Source of the DNA: an uncultured Eubacteriales bacterium
Lineage (GTDB): Bacteria; Bacillota; Clostridia; Oscillospirales; Butyricicoccaceae
Assembly (NCBI GenBank): GCA_934675045.1
Contig: CAKUPI010000087.1
Span: forward strand, 1 to 7,358
Length of the DNA: 7,358 nucleotides
Direction of reading: 5' to 3'
In this document: piece after piece, positions 1-5,262 of the stretch
How positions within the stretch are numbered: the stretch's first letter is position 1
Layout of the letters: each line of letters begins with the position of its first letter
Position numbers and translations under genes: made by a program
Notes under the pieces: model-generated
What the model was told of the DNA's origin: nothing
Seen by the model: only the letters and a program-made list of their open reading frames with translations
The model's database searches: none

Positions 1-1327
1 TGTAGGCGGCAAACTTGTCGGCGTTCTTGACGAAGCTGTGCTCGCTGATGGGATCGCCGGCGGCGTCAACCAGCTTGAAGGTGTTCTTGGCAGCGTCAAA
101 CTCCTTGACCATGCCGTAGGTGGGCAGGGTGGCGAACACGGCGTCAATCAGGCCGTCGCCGTCGGTGTCAACGACGCGCAGGGCGGCGTTGCCCTTCAGG
201 CCGTCTTCCTTCAGGCTGTCAACCAGATCGGTGACGTTCTTGGTGGTGAACTGGGCAGCGTTGTCCAGATCGAAGTTGGGATAGATGTTGATGTCGAGCT
301 TGCTGTCATTATCGGCATTGGCTTTGTGCACGGCGGCGGCAAAGCCCTCGAAAGCGATGCTCAGGTTCTCCTTCTTGGAGCCAACAGCCTTGAAGGTGAT
401 GTCGCTGAAGATGACGTTGTAAACCTTCGAGGTGCCGGTGGCGTAAACGCTGTACACAGCGCCGGTCTTGGCGTCAGCAACGAAGGTGACTTCCTGCTGA
501 AGCAGCTCGGCGGGAGCGTCGTATTTGACCTTGACCATGTTGGTCTTGTCGTCCTTTTTGACGGCGATGGTCGAGTACTTGCCGCTGAAGGCGCCTTCCT
601 GCTTGACATTGTAGTTGCCAACCAGAACGCCGGTGTCAACCTGCAGGCCGAAGTACTTCTGGCCGACGGTGACATTCTTGGTGCCGATGATGCCGACGCC
701 GTTGATCAGCTCGCCGTTGAAGTAAACGGCCATTTCAGCCTTCAGGATGGCGTTGGCAAACAGCTTGGCAGCCCACTGACGGGGAGCCGAAGCCGAGAAA
801 GCGACAGCGTAGTCGTCGAACAGGCCGGCCAGCTGAGCGTCGTTGATGACGTTAACCGACCAGGCGGGGCCGGTGTAGCCCTGCACGTCGGGCTTGTAGC
901 CGGCGACAACCAGCAGCATCTTGGCCAGCTCAACGCCGGTCACAGCGCCGTCAGGATTGAACTTGCCGTTGCCGACACCGGCGATGATGCCGAGGCTGGC
1001 GCAGTAGTTCACATAGCCTTCATACCAGATGCCCGAGGGGACGTCGGAGAAGGTCTTCATGTTGGTCCAGCCGGCGGCCTTGTCGTCAACGCCGCCATTG
1101 CGGACGACGTAGATCATCTTAGCGGCCTCGGCGCGGGAAATGGTAGCATTGGGACGGAAGGTACCTTCGGTATCGCCCTTCATGACGTTCAGGGCGCCCA
1201 TCAGGTTGACGTCTTCGACCAGCTTTTCGTTGATCTGATCTTCGTCGGTGTAGCCGGCAAAGGCAGTCAGCGAGAACAGCGTGGCCAGAACGACCGTCAG
1301 TGCGAGCACTTTTTTGAGTGTTCTCAT
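1..1327 (-). CDS. S-layer homology (SLH) domain protein, secreted, 3' end outside window
   Basis: An exported cell-surface protein, of which 442 residues are visible; the frame is still open at the left edge. Residues 1-24 look like a Sec signal peptide: R2, K5 and K6, a hydrophobic core at 7-23, and AFA|G as the likely cleavage site. Two SLH modules follow. The first (about 26-76) has GTFRPNATISRAEAAKM, close to the family TRAE motif. The second (about 92-144) has FSDVPSGIWYEGYV and ends GKFNPDGAVTGVELAKM. Residues about 156-200 resemble a weak third module (PRQWAAKLFANAI). SLH modules normally bind pyruvylated secondary wall polymer and anchor the protein to the wall. The rest (about 205-442) is beta-rich sequence I do not recognise, with a calcium-loop-like DTDGDGLID near 387-395. 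ATG at 1327 follows AGGAGG (1337-1342) by 9 nt. Codon choice is strongly biased, as expected for an abundant protein. The function beyond wall anchoring is unknown. Confidence 0.9.
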   Translation of the reverse strand, partial: MRTLKKVLALTVVLATLFSLTAFAGYTDEDQINEKLVEDVNLMGALNVMKGDTEGTFRPNATISRAEAAKMIYVVRNGGVDDKAAGWTNMKTFSDVPSGIWYEGYVNYCASLGIIAGVGNGKFNPDGAVTGVELAKMLLVVAGYKPDVQGYTGPAWSVNVINDAQLAGLFDDYAVAFSASAPRQWAAKLFANAILKAEMAVYFNGELINGVGIIGTKNVTVGQKYFGLQVDTGVLVGNYNVKQEGAFSGKYSTIAVKKDDKTNMVKVKYDAPAELLQQEVTFVADAKTGAVYSVYATGTSKVYNVIFSDITFKAVGSKKENLSIAFEGFAAAVHKANADNDSKLDINIYPNFDLDNAAQFTTKNVTDLVDSLKEDGLKGNAALRVVDTDGDGLIDAVFATLPTYGMVKEFDAAKNTFKLVDAAGDPISEHSFVKNADKFAAY

Positions 1328-1336
1328 GGTGTGTTT

Positions 1337-1342
1337 CCTCCT
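1337..1342 (-). promoter_or_regulatory. Ribosome binding site of the SLH gene
   Basis: A perfect AGGAGG on the minus strand lies 9 nt before ATG 1327. This fixes the start and fits high translation of a surface protein. Confidence 0.85.
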
Positions 1343-1355
1343 GTTTTTTGTATTT

Positions 1356-1369
1356 TGGACATTTGTCCA
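1356..1369. promoter_or_regulatory. Inverted repeat at the predicted transcription start of the SLH gene
   Basis: Two 6-bp arms, TGGACA and TGTCCA, are separated by 2 bp. The repeat begins 5 bp downstream of the proximal -10 (1375-1380), so it covers the expected start point (about 1368). It could be an operator for a dimeric repressor. Alternatively it may be a short 5'-terminal feature of the mRNA, although a 2-nt loop would force opening of the inner pairs. No regulator is known to me for this sequence. Confidence 0.45.
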
Positions 1370-1374
1370 TTGGC

Positions 1375-1403
1375 ATCATAGCAAATGTTTCGCCGCGGCG
1401 CAA
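1375..1403 (-). promoter_or_regulatory. Proximal promoter P1 of the SLH gene
   Basis: On the minus strand, a -35-like TTGCGC (1398-1403) is followed by a 17-bp spacer and then TATGAT (1375-1380). A TG one base before the -10 makes it an extended -10 promoter. The -35 is weak (3 of 6 to consensus), which suits an activator bound at the box 15 bp upstream (1419-1441). The predicted leader is about 40 nt. Confidence 0.7.
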
Positions 1404-1418
1404 GGGCTTTCGGCGCAT

Positions 1419-1441
1419 TGTAACAAAAGTGTAACATTGCG
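1419..1441 (-). repeat. Box 1: 11-bp-period direct repeat upstream of P1
   Basis: A 23-bp element contains TGTTACA-N4-TGTTACA on the minus strand, that is two identical heptamers one helical turn apart. It ends 15 bp upstream of the P1 -35. It matches the distal box (1528-1550) at 21 of 23 positions. Head-to-tail half-sites with 11-bp period are typical of OmpR/PhoB-family response regulators. The GTAACA-N5-GTAACA reading on the plus strand resembles the TTAACA half-sites of Gram-positive PhoP. The assignment to that regulator is a guess. Confidence 0.7.
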
Positions 1442-1483
1442 CCGCCCCGGCCGGGCCAAGCATTTGACGTACCCTGCAACTAT

Positions 1484-1512
1484 ACCATAGCAAAGCCCGG
1501 GCGATTTTGCAA
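1484..1512 (-). promoter_or_regulatory. Distal promoter P2 of the SLH gene
   Basis: On the minus strand, TTGCAA (1507-1512) is followed by a 17-bp spacer and TATGGT (1484-1489). It is preceded by the same TTTGC extended -10 context as P1. The geometry equals P1 exactly, shifted by 109 bp. Its transcript would run through box 1 and P1, giving a leader of about 150 nt that includes the palindrome CCCGGCCGGG (1446-1455). Confidence 0.55.
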
Positions 1513-1527
1513 GGTTTTTGCCGTTTT

Positions 1528-1550
1528 TGTAACACAAGTGTAATATTGCG
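1528..1550 (-). repeat. Box 2: second copy of the direct-repeat box, upstream of P2
   Basis: The 23-bp element differs from box 1 (1419-1441) at only two positions. On the minus strand it reads TATTACA-N4-TGTTACA. It lies 15 bp upstream of the P2 -35, the same gap as box 1 to P1. The flanking 15-bp gaps and 17-bp spacers are far less alike than the boxes, which suggests the boxes are under selection. Confidence 0.7.
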
Positions 1551-1593
1551 GGTCGTTTTGGGCGGTTTTTGCCGCCGGGCGGGGTTTTCGGCG

Positions 1594-1627
1594 TAAAAAG
1601 GCGGCAGCCCACAGGGGCCGCCGCCTT
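1594..1627 (-). terminator. Rho-independent terminator of the serC-serA-DUF1015 operon
   Basis: On the minus strand a 13-bp stem (arms 1615-1627 and 1598-1610, one G-T pair) closes a CTGT loop and is followed by a run of five T. It begins 22 nt after the stop codon of the DUF1015 gene. It separates that operon from the SLH promoters. Read on the plus strand it lacks a T-tract, so it is unlikely to work in both directions. Confidence 0.9.
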
Positions 1628-1649
1628 GCAAGGTGCCGTTTTGGGCAGT

Positions 1650-2909
1650 TTAGCGAAGCTCGTGTACAAAGATGCCGGACAGCAGCTTAGGCTCGAACCA
1701 GGTGCTCTTGGGGGGCATGATCTTTCCGGCGTCGGCAATGGCGAACAGGTCGCTCATGCTGGTCGGGCACATGGCAAAGGCCACGGCCGCGCCGCCGTCG
1801 ACGCGCTTTTCCAGCTCTTTCAGGCCGCGGATGCCGCCGACAAAGTCGATGCGCTTGTCAACGCGCGGATCGCCGATGCCGAGGACGGGGCTGAGCAGGT
1901 TCTTTTGCAGAATGGCGACGTCGAGCTGCTCGACGACGTCGTCGGCGTTGAAGCTGCCCGGCTTGGCCGTCAGCAGGTACCACTGCTTGTCGAGGTACAT
2001 GCCAAAGGTGTGCTTCTGCTGCACGTCGGTCTTGCCCTGGCTGTCGTTGCCAAGGGGCTTGTCCAGCTTCTTGACGTCAAACTTCTCGCCAACCTTTGAG
2101 AGGAACTCGTCTTTGCTCAGGCCGTTTAAGTCGGACACGACGCGGTTGTAGTCCATGCAGTAGAGCTGCTCGTCGGGGAAGAGCACGCACAGGAAGTAGT
2201 TGAACTCCTCGTCGCCGGTGTAGTCGGGGTTCTGGGCGCGGCGCTTGCGGCCGATGCGCACGGCGCTGGCGCTGCGGTGGTGGCCGTCGGCGATGTACAG
2301 CGATTCGGTGTCGCCGAACTCTTTTTCCAGCTGCGCGATGGCTTCGGGGCAGGAAATGACCCACACGGTCTGCTGCACGCCTTCAAACGGGAAGTCGTAC
2401 AGCGGGGCGCTCTGCATCGCCCGGGCGACGATTTCGTCGATGCCGTGGCGGGCGCGGTAGGCGAGGAACACAACGCCGGTGTTGGCGTTGCAGAAGTCGA
2501 CGTGGTTGCAGCGGTCCTCTTCCTTCTCGGCGCGGGTCAGCTCGTGCTTTTTGATGACGTTGTTCATGTAGTCGTCAATGGAGGCGCAGGCGACGATGCC
2601 GGTCTGGGCGCGGCCGTTCATGACCTGGCGCAGGACGTAGAAGCAGGGCTTCTCTTCCTGAATCAGGATGCCGTCCTTTTTCATCTGGTGCAGGTTGGAG
2701 GCGGCCTTTTCGTAAACGACCTGGCTGTAATGATCGGTTTCGGGGGGCAAGTCGACCTCGGAGCGGTCGACGTGCAGGTAGGAATAGGGGTTGCCCTTGA
2801 CCATTTCGCAGGCTTCCTCGTAGTTCATAACGTCATAGGGGTGGGCCGTAACCTTGGGGGCCAGCTCGGGCGTCGGGCGCACCGCTTTGAAAGGTCTGAC
2901 AATTGCCAT
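1650..2909 (-). CDS. DUF1015 family protein, last gene of the serine operon
   Basis: A 419-residue cytosolic protein of the DUF1015 family, whose biochemical role is not established to my knowledge. Family signatures are visible: MAIVRPFKAVRP at the N-terminus, KHELTRAEKEEDR (121-133), YIADGHHR (205-212), the FNYFLCVLFPDEQL stretch (236-249), LGIGDPRVDKRIDFVGG (343-359) and IMPPKSTWFEPKLLSG (397-412) near the C-terminus. The length is normal for the family and nothing looks broken. The charged DGHHR motif resembles an active-site motif and recalls the ParB-like fold of archaeal free serine kinase SerK; that link is my inference. ATG 2909 is preceded by AAGGAG (2920-2925) at 10 nt. The gene is 78 bp downstream of serA and ends at a strong terminator. 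Its place in a serine operon without serB suggests a role in phosphoserine or serine metabolism. Confidence 0.92.
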   Translation of the reverse strand: MAIVRPFKAVRPTPELAPKVTAHPYDVMNYEEACEMVKGNPYSYLHVDRSEVDLPPETDHYSQVVYEKAASNLHQMKKDGILIQEEKPCFYVLRQVMNGRAQTGIVACASIDDYMNNVIKKHELTRAEKEEDRCNHVDFCNANTGVVFLAYRARHGIDEIVARAMQSAPLYDFPFEGVQQTVWVISCPEAIAQLEKEFGDTESLYIADGHHRSASAVRIGRKRRAQNPDYTGDEEFNYFLCVLFPDEQLYCMDYNRVVSDLNGLSKDEFLSKVGEKFDVKKLDKPLGNDSQGKTDVQQKHTFGMYLDKQWYLLTAKPGSFNADDVVEQLDVAILQKNLLSPVLGIGDPRVDKRIDFVGGIRGLKELEKRVDGGAAVAFAMCPTSMSDLFAIADAGKIMPPKSTWFEPKLLSGIFVHELR

Positions 2910-2941
2910 GGCTTTCCGTCTCCTTATTTCAGTTAGATTCG

Positions 2942-2974
2942 GCGAAAGGCGGGGGCTTTCGTCCCCGCCTTCGC
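2942..2974 (-). other. Intercistronic hairpin between serA and the DUF1015 gene
   Basis: A GC-rich stem of about 12 bp (arms around 2963-2974 and 2942-2954, one bulged base) lies 13 nt after the serA stop. Only three T follow it on the minus strand, so it looks like a weak or partial terminator, or an mRNA-stabilising or processing element. It would lower expression of the DUF1015 gene relative to serC and serA. There is no separate promoter that I can recognise after it. Confidence 0.6.
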
Positions 2975-2987
2975 ATTTTCACGGGAT

Positions 2988-3902
2988 TTACTTGTTGAGG
3001 CTCTCGACGATGTCGACGATCTCCATGCCGATGCGCTTCTGCGCTTCGACGGTGGCGGCGCCGATGTGCGGCGTGCAGGAGACCATCGGGTGGCTGTACA
3101 GCGCGTGGTTCTTGGCGGGCTCTTCGGCATAGACGTCCAGGCCGGCGGCGCGGACCTTGCCCGATTCCAGAGCGGCCAGCAGCGCGTCCTCGTCGACGTT
3201 GGTGCCGCGGCTGGTGTTGATGATGACGACGCCGTCTTTCATCTTGGCGATGTTATCGGCGCTGATCAGGGCGCCGCCGTCCACCGCGGGGGCGTGCACG
3301 CTGATGAAGTCGGCCTTGGCCAGCAGCTCGTCCATTTCGACATAGGGGATGCCGTACTTCTCTTCGATGCCGGGGACGTGGAAGATGTCAAAGGCGACCA
3401 CGTTCATGCCGATGGCCTTGGCCATGACGCCCAGGTGCTGGCCGATACGGCCGTAGCCGACGATGCCGAGGGTCTTGCCCTGAAGCTCGATGCCCTTGCC
3501 GTAGGCCTTCTTTTCCCACTGGTCGTTGCGCATGGTGTAGCCGGCGTGCGAAATGAAGCGGGCGCAGGAGAACATGTGGCCCATGGCCAGCTCGGCGACC
3601 GACTGCGAGGAGGCGCGCGGGGTGTTCTTGACGGCGATGCCGCACTCTTCGGCGTACTTGACGTCGATGTTGTCGACGCCGACGCCGCCGCGGATGATGA
3701 GCTTCAGCTTGCTGCCCTTGGCCTCGTCAATGTGGTTGGCGCGGACCTTGGTCTTGGAGCGGACGACGACAACGTCAAAGTCGCGCAGCGCGGCGCCCAG
3801 CTGATCGGGCTCGTAGAACTGCTCCACAACCTCGTGGCCCTGCTCGCGCAGCTTGGCCATCGCCGTCTTGTCCATACCGTCGGTAACGAGAATTCTGCTC
3901 AT
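2988..3902 (-). CDS. serA: D-3-phosphoglycerate dehydrogenase, short form
   Basis: Oxidises 3-phosphoglycerate to 3-phosphohydroxypyruvate with NAD+, the first step of serine synthesis in the cytosol. The 304 residues cover only the substrate- and nucleotide-binding domains of the D-2-hydroxyacid dehydrogenase family. The ACT and intervening domains of longer SerA proteins are absent, so serine feedback through ACT is not expected. Visible motifs are RGGVGVDNID (71-80), the Rossmann GYGRIG (149-154) with D172 ending the next strand (favouring NAD), NTSRGTNVDEDAL (229-241) with catalytic R232, DVYAEEP with E261, and TPHIGA with H279. Start ATG 3902 follows AAAGGA (3913-3918) at 10 nt. It lies 39 bp after serC without a terminator, so the two are cotranscribed. 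Another 2-hydroxyacid dehydrogenase activity is possible from sequence alone, but the serC neighbour makes SerA by far the best reading. Confidence 0.94.
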   Translation of the reverse strand: MSRILVTDGMDKTAMAKLREQGHEVVEQFYEPDQLGAALRDFDVVVVRSKTKVRANHIDEAKGSKLKLIIRGGVGVDNIDVKYAEECGIAVKNTPRASSQSVAELAMGHMFSCARFISHAGYTMRNDQWEKKAYGKGIELQGKTLGIVGYGRIGQHLGVMAKAIGMNVVAFDIFHVPGIEEKYGIPYVEMDELLAKADFISVHAPAVDGGALISADNIAKMKDGVVIINTSRGTNVDEDALLAALESGKVRAAGLDVYAEEPAKNHALYSHPMVSCTPHIGAATVEAQKRIGMEIVDIVESLNK

Positions 3903-3941
3903 AATTAAAGATTCCTTTCTATGGTGTTTCAGTGCCGCAGT

Positions 3942-5030
3942 TTATTTGTGCTCGGCTTCAAACTTCTTGAGGAAGTCGACAAGGGCGACGACGCCCTCCT
4001 TGGGCATGGCGTTGTAGATGGAAGCGCGCAGGCCGCCGACGCTCTTGTGGCCCTTGAGGTTGTCAAAGCCGGCCTTCTTGGTGGCGGCGACGACTTCGGC
4101 GTCCATCTCGGCCGTCTCGGTGACGAAGGGGACGTTCATCAGCGAACGGTCTTCCTTGCGGACCGAGCCGCGGAACATCTTGGAGGAATCGAGGAAGTCG
4201 TACAGAATGGCAGCCTTTTCCTGGTTCATCTTGTCCATGACCGACAGGCCGCCCAGGTTCTTGAGGTACTTAAAGACCTTGCCGCAGCAGTAGATGGCCC
4301 AGCAGTTGGGGGTGTTGTACATCGACTCGTTGTCGGCGTGGGTCTTGTAGGACAGGTAGATGGGGGTCTTGGGGTCCAGCTCCTCGCGGATGAGGTCCTC
4401 GCGGATGATGACGACGGCCATGCCGGCGGGGCCGACATTCTTCTGCACGCCCGCCCAGATGAGGCCGTAATCGGCGACGTTGCAGGGTCTGGACAGGAAC
4501 ATGGAGCTCTGGTCGGAAACCAGAACGTGGCCCTTGGTGTTGGGCAGCTTCTGGTAGGTGGTGCCGTTGATGGTCTCGTTCTCGCAGATGTAGACGTAGT
4601 CGGCGTCGGCGGGAATGTCCAGATCGGAGCAGTCGGGGACATAGGAGAAGTTTTTGTCCTTGCTCGAGGCGACTATCTCAACCTCGCCGTACTTTTTGGC
4701 CTCGGCGATGGCCTTTTTGGACCACGAGCCGGTTTCGACGTAGCAGGCCTTGCCGTTCTTCATGAGGTTCAGGGGGACCATGGCGAACTGCAGCGTGCCG
4801 CCGCCCTGCACAAAGAGAACCTTGTAGTTGTCGGGAATGCCCATCAGCTCGCGCAGGTCCTGCTCGGCCTCGTCGCGGATCTGCTGGAACACCTTGGAGC
4901 GGTGACTCATTTCCATGACGCACATGCCGCTGCCGCGGTAGTTCATCATTTCGTCGCGGATCTCCTCCAGCACCGATTCGGGCATCATGGCAGGGCCGGC
5001 AGAGAAATTGAAAGTGCGCTCGTACTTCAT
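3942..5030 (-). CDS. serC: Phosphoserine aminotransferase
   Basis: A PLP-dependent class V aminotransferase that converts 3-phosphohydroxypyruvate and glutamate to 3-phosphoserine and 2-oxoglutarate. In many bacteria it also acts in pyridoxal phosphate synthesis. The 362 residues are full length. Seen motifs are FNFSAGPAMMP (7-17), MSHRS (41-45), the phosphate-binding GGGTLQF (76-82), VSDQSSMFLS (171-180) with D173 facing the PLP pyridine nitrogen, GVQKNVGPAG (194-203) with Schiff-base K197, and HKSVGGLRASIYNA (328-341) with H328 and R335 as substrate phosphate and carboxylate contacts. ATG 5030 has a strong AGGAGG (5039-5044) 8 nt upstream. First gene of the operon serC-serA-DUF1015, transcribed away from cysK. 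All catalytic residues I can check are present. Confidence 0.97.
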   Translation of the reverse strand: MKYERTFNFSAGPAMMPESVLEEIRDEMMNYRGSGMCVMEMSHRSKVFQQIRDEAEQDLRELMGIPDNYKVLFVQGGGTLQFAMVPLNLMKNGKACYVETGSWSKKAIAEAKKYGEVEIVASSKDKNFSYVPDCSDLDIPADADYVYICENETINGTTYQKLPNTKGHVLVSDQSSMFLSRPCNVADYGLIWAGVQKNVGPAGMAVVIIREDLIREELDPKTPIYLSYKTHADNESMYNTPNCWAIYCCGKVFKYLKNLGGLSVMDKMNQEKAAILYDFLDSSKMFRGSVRKEDRSLMNVPFVTETAEMDAEVVAATKKAGFDNLKGHKSVGGLRASIYNAMPKEGVVALVDFLKKFEAEHK

Positions 5031-5076
5031 AACTGTCTCCTCCTGTTTGTTATCAAAAAAATACCTTTGAATTTCC

Positions 5077-5105
5077 TTGTGTCTTTGTCAATTATAGTCT
5101 ATCAT
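5077..5105 (+). promoter_or_regulatory. Possible promoter of cysK, overlapping the serC promoter
   Basis: On the plus strand TTGTGT (5077-5082), a 17-bp spacer and TATCAT (5100-5105, 5 of 6 to consensus) could drive cysK. The predicted leader is about 150 nt. It occupies the same DNA as the serC promoter, so the two polymerases could not bind together. The leader (5112-5262) shows no T-box, SAM element or terminator that I can recognise. Confidence 0.4.
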
Positions 5106-5124
5106 TATTGTCAGGAAGGTGCAA
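5091..5124 (-). promoter_or_regulatory. Probable promoter of the serC operon
   Basis: On the minus strand there is a perfect TATAAT (5091-5096) with a poor -35 at 17 bp (CCTTCC, 5114-5119). An overlapping alternative is TTGCAC (5119-5124), 17 bp, TAGACT (5096-5101). Either start gives a short leader of about 55 nt, too short for a T-box or a large riboswitch. Two TGACAA direct repeats (5108-5113 and 5085-5090, 23 bp apart) flank the -10 and could be regulator half-sites. Confidence 0.5.
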
Positions 5125-5248
5125 TATCTTAATTCACCAGTTTTTATCATTCTGCCCCTGCCGCAATCCACCAATTCGATAAAAAATCTCAGTTTCCCGA
5201 AACATTACGCGATCGTTCGGCCGTCGGTTTGCCCGGAGCCGGTTTCAG

Positions 5249-5255
5249 AAAGGAG
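5249..5255 (+). promoter_or_regulatory. Ribosome binding site that sets the cysK start
   Basis: AAAGGAG lies 7 nt before ATG 5263. The frame is open for a further 48 codons upstream, to 5119, but that stretch overlaps the promoter region and has no comparable Shine-Dalgarno or family similarity. The start at 5263 is therefore chosen. Confidence 0.85.
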
Positions 5256-5262
5256 CGAAAAC

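Noticed and set aside
38..1381. A 447-codon plus-strand open frame opposite the SLH gene
   Set aside because: The minus strand has a clear signal peptide, SLH motifs and ribosome binding site. The plus-strand product is a low-complexity G/V/D/A-rich shadow with no start signal.
1561..1576. Small hairpin GGCGG-N6-CCGCC as a second terminator
   Set aside because: A 5-bp stem with no T-run after it on either strand; it lies beyond the real terminator at 1594-1627.
1119..1738. Overlapping minus-strand frames across the SLH promoter region (1119-1631 and 1376-1738)
   Set aside because: They cross the operon terminator and both promoters, and the products have no family features.
3066..3908. A 280-codon plus-strand frame opposite serA, and a similar 219-codon frame at 2277-2936
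   Set aside because: Same antisense bias, no ribosome binding site, no recognisable motifs.
3921..5132. A 403-codon plus-strand open frame opposite serC
   Set aside because: serC on the minus strand has all catalytic motifs; the antisense product is a compositional mirror rich in V, L, G and D. It results from high GC at third codon positions.
5119..5262. N-terminal extension of cysK by 48 in-frame codons
   Set aside because: It overlaps the divergent promoters, lacks a Shine-Dalgarno sequence and is unlike the family N-terminus, while ATG 5263 has a good ribosome binding site.
5112..5262. T-box or SAM riboswitch in the cysK leader
   Set aside because: No T-box consensus, no S-box core and no terminator hairpin could be found in this stretch.
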